Assembly (NCBI GenBank): GCA_904420255.1
Contig: CAJFUT010000294.1
Location: forward strand, 1 to 7,295
Length of the DNA: 7,295 bases
Origin: an uncultured Angelakisella sp.
GTDB lineage: Bacteria; Bacillota; Clostridia; Oscillospirales; Ruminococcaceae
Reading direction: 5' to 3'
Shown here in pieces: positions 6,193 to 7,295 of the stretch. Position 1 is the stretch's first letter, and each line of letters starts with the position of its first letter. A program made the position numbers and the translations under genes. Below the pieces are notes generated by a model that was not told the DNA's origin, did not search any database, and saw only the letters and a list, made by a program, of their open reading frames with translations.

Positions 6193-7100
6193 TGATCCTG
6201 CTCCTCGTCAAACAGCAATGCGGTGGCGAAATCCTCCGCCGAGAAGGGCTTCAGGTCGTCGATCTGCTCCCCCACCCCGACGAACTTGATGGGCAGGCCC
6301 AGCTGGTCCTTGATGCCGATGACCACGCCTCCCTTGGCGGTGCCGTCCAGCTTGGTGAGGACCACCCCGGTGACCCCGCAGGCCTGGGCGAACTCCCGGG
6401 CCTGGGCGAGGCCGTTCTGGCCGGTGGTGGCATCCAGCACCAGCAGCACCTCCCGGCTGCTCTCCGGGGCCTCCCGGCTGATGACCCGGTCGATTTTCGC
6501 CAGCTCGTCCATGAGGTTTTTCTTATTGTGGAGCCTTCCGGCGGTGTCGCAGATGATGACGTCCGCCTTCCTGGCCTTGCCCGCAGTGATGGCGTCAAAC
6601 ACCACGGCGGCGGGGTCCGCCCCCTCCTGGTGGCGGATGATCTGGCAGCCGCACCGCTGGGCCCAGACCTCCAGCTGCTCCGAGGCGGCGGCCCGGAAGG
6701 TATCGGCGGCGCCCATGAGGACGGTTTTTCCGTTTTCCATCAGGTAGTGGGTCAGCTTGCCGATGGTGGTGGTTTTGCCCACCCCGTTGACCCCCACCAC
6801 CAGGATCACCGCCGGCGGCCGGGAAAGGTCCAGCCCCTGGTCCGGGGAAAGGAGCTCCGCGATGATGTCCCGCAGTTCCCGGCGCAGCTCCCCGGAATCC
6901 AGCTCCCGGCGGCCCACCCGCTGGACCAGCTTTTCACAGATATGCCCGGCGGTCTTCACCCCCACGTCGGAGAGGATGAGAATCTCCTCCAGCTCCTCCA
7001 GGGTATCCGGGGTGAGCTTCCCGGAGATGCCGTCGATCTGCACCACCAGGTTGCTCCGTGTTTTTTTCAGGCCTCTGCTGAGGAAATCAAAAAATCCCAT
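6189..7100 (-). CDS. ftsY: Signal recognition particle receptor FtsY
   Basis: A 303-residue SRP GTPase that receives ribosome-nascent-chain-SRP complexes at the inner face of the membrane and passes them to SecYEG. It consists of the N and G domains only; the long acidic A domain of Escherichia coli FtsY is absent, as in many Gram-positives. The N-terminus MGFFDFLSRGLKKTR looks like a short amphipathic membrane-contacting helix. GTPase motifs in order: P-loop GVNGVGKTT (103-111), DTFRAAA (133-139) of the SRP-specific insertion box, DTAGR (185-189), TKLD (249-252) giving guanine specificity, and the C-terminal FVGVGEQIDDLKPF closing motif. The ATG (7100-7098) is preceded by AAAGGAA about 8 bases upstream, a moderate ribosome site, 21 bases after the smc stop. 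The stop overlaps the rdgB start by four bases. Gene order smc-ftsY is common in Firmicutes. Confidence 0.98.
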   Translation of the reverse strand: MGFFDFLSRGLKKTRSNLVVQIDGISGKLTPDTLEELEEILILSDVGVKTAGHICEKLVQRVGRRELDSGELRRELRDIIAELLSPDQGLDLSRPPAVILVVGVNGVGKTTTIGKLTHYLMENGKTVLMGAADTFRAAASEQLEVWAQRCGCQIIRHQEGADPAAVVFDAITAGKARKADVIICDTAGRLHNKKNLMDELAKIDRVISREAPESSREVLLVLDATTGQNGLAQAREFAQACGVTGVVLTKLDGTAKGGVVIGIKDQLGLPIKFVGVGEQIDDLKPFSAEDFATALLFDEEQDQ

Positions 7101-7121
7101 GGGCTCATTTCCTTTCCCATT

Positions 7122-7295
7122 TTATGATGTTTGGAGGTTCAGCTTGGACTCCAGCTCCGCCACATTGAGGCGCAGCAGCTTGCTGACCCCCTCCTCCTCC
7201 ATGGTGACGCCGTAGAGGACGTCCGCCTCCTCCATGGTGCCCCGGCGGTGGGTGATGGCGATAAACTGGGTTTTGTCGGTCATCCGGCGCAGGTA
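7122..7295 (-). CDS. smc: Chromosome segregation protein Smc, C-terminal 57 residues
   Basis: The 3' end of a gene entering from the right edge; 57 codons followed by TAA at 7124-7122. The visible protein, [20 protein letters not shown] followed by a short tail containing [18 protein letters not shown], matches the end of the Smc head domain. The THRRGTME block carries the conserved histidine of the ABC-type ATPase switch, and the DxLYGVTMxExGVSKL segment is characteristic of bacterial Smc. Smc dimers with ScpA and ScpB organise and segregate the chromosome. The Walker A, coiled-coil, hinge, signature and Walker B parts are outside the window. The gene ends 21 bases before ftsY, in the usual smc-ftsY order, and is presumably co-transcribed with it. 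Confidence 0.95.
   Translation of the reverse strand, partial: YLRRMTDKTQFIAITHRRGTMEEADVLYGVTMEEEGVSKLLRLNVAELESKLNLQTS

Noticed and set aside
6171..7127. A 318-codon open frame on the plus strand
   Set aside because: Mirror image of ftsY, whose GTPase motifs are all intact on the other strand.
1..7295. A mobile element, defence system, CRISPR array, tRNA or rRNA
   Set aside because: No transposase or integrase, no spaced direct repeats and no RNA-gene pattern was seen; all coding space is taken up by conserved core genes.

Overview
This is a chromosomal housekeeping segment with every recognisable gene on the minus strand, so transcription runs from the right end to the left. The DNA is visibly GC-rich, but the gene content is Firmicute: a YhbY/NadD/YqeK/RsfS/LeuS cluster, smc next to ftsY, an FtsY without the long acidic N-terminal domain, and YqeG. 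Together with the NadD-YqeK fusion this suggests a high-GC clostridium, most likely of the Oscillospiraceae (Flavonifractor/Lawsonibacter type). That placement is inference from style and gene order, not from a marker search.

Layout in transcription order. The 3' end of smc (7295-7122) is followed by ftsY (7100-6189), rdgB (6192-5572), yhbY (5538-5248), a fused nadD-yqeK gene (5205-4015), rsfS (4018-3656) and leuS (3591-1186). Junctions are tight: ATGA overlaps at ftsY/rdgB and nadD-yqeK/rsfS, and gaps of 21, 33, 42 and 64 bases elsewhere, so this reads as one operon. Directly after the leuS stop lies a structure-rich GC-rich stretch (about 1076-1185). A consensus sigma-A promoter (1032-1003) then drives rpsU (933-757), which has its own strong intrinsic terminator (734-700). 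Beyond it lie yqeG (672-160) and, one base later, the 5' end of an endonuclease IV-like TIM-barrel gene that leaves the window.

The genes serve growth and translation: chromosome organisation (Smc), membrane targeting of ribosomes (FtsY), nucleotide-pool cleaning (RdgB), large-subunit assembly and silencing (YhbY, RsfS), NAD synthesis joined to a predicted Ap4A hydrolase (NadD-YqeK), leucyl-tRNA charging (LeuS) and a small-subunit protein (bS21). I see no mobile element, CRISPR array, tRNA, rRNA or defence system. The features most worth a second look are the NadD-YqeK fusion, the foldable element after leuS, the rpsU terminator placed in front of yqeG, and a terminator-like hairpin facing against the operon before yhbY. 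Three genes use non-ATG starts (leuS TTG, yhbY TTG, yqeG GTG). The window is otherwise ordinary core genome.
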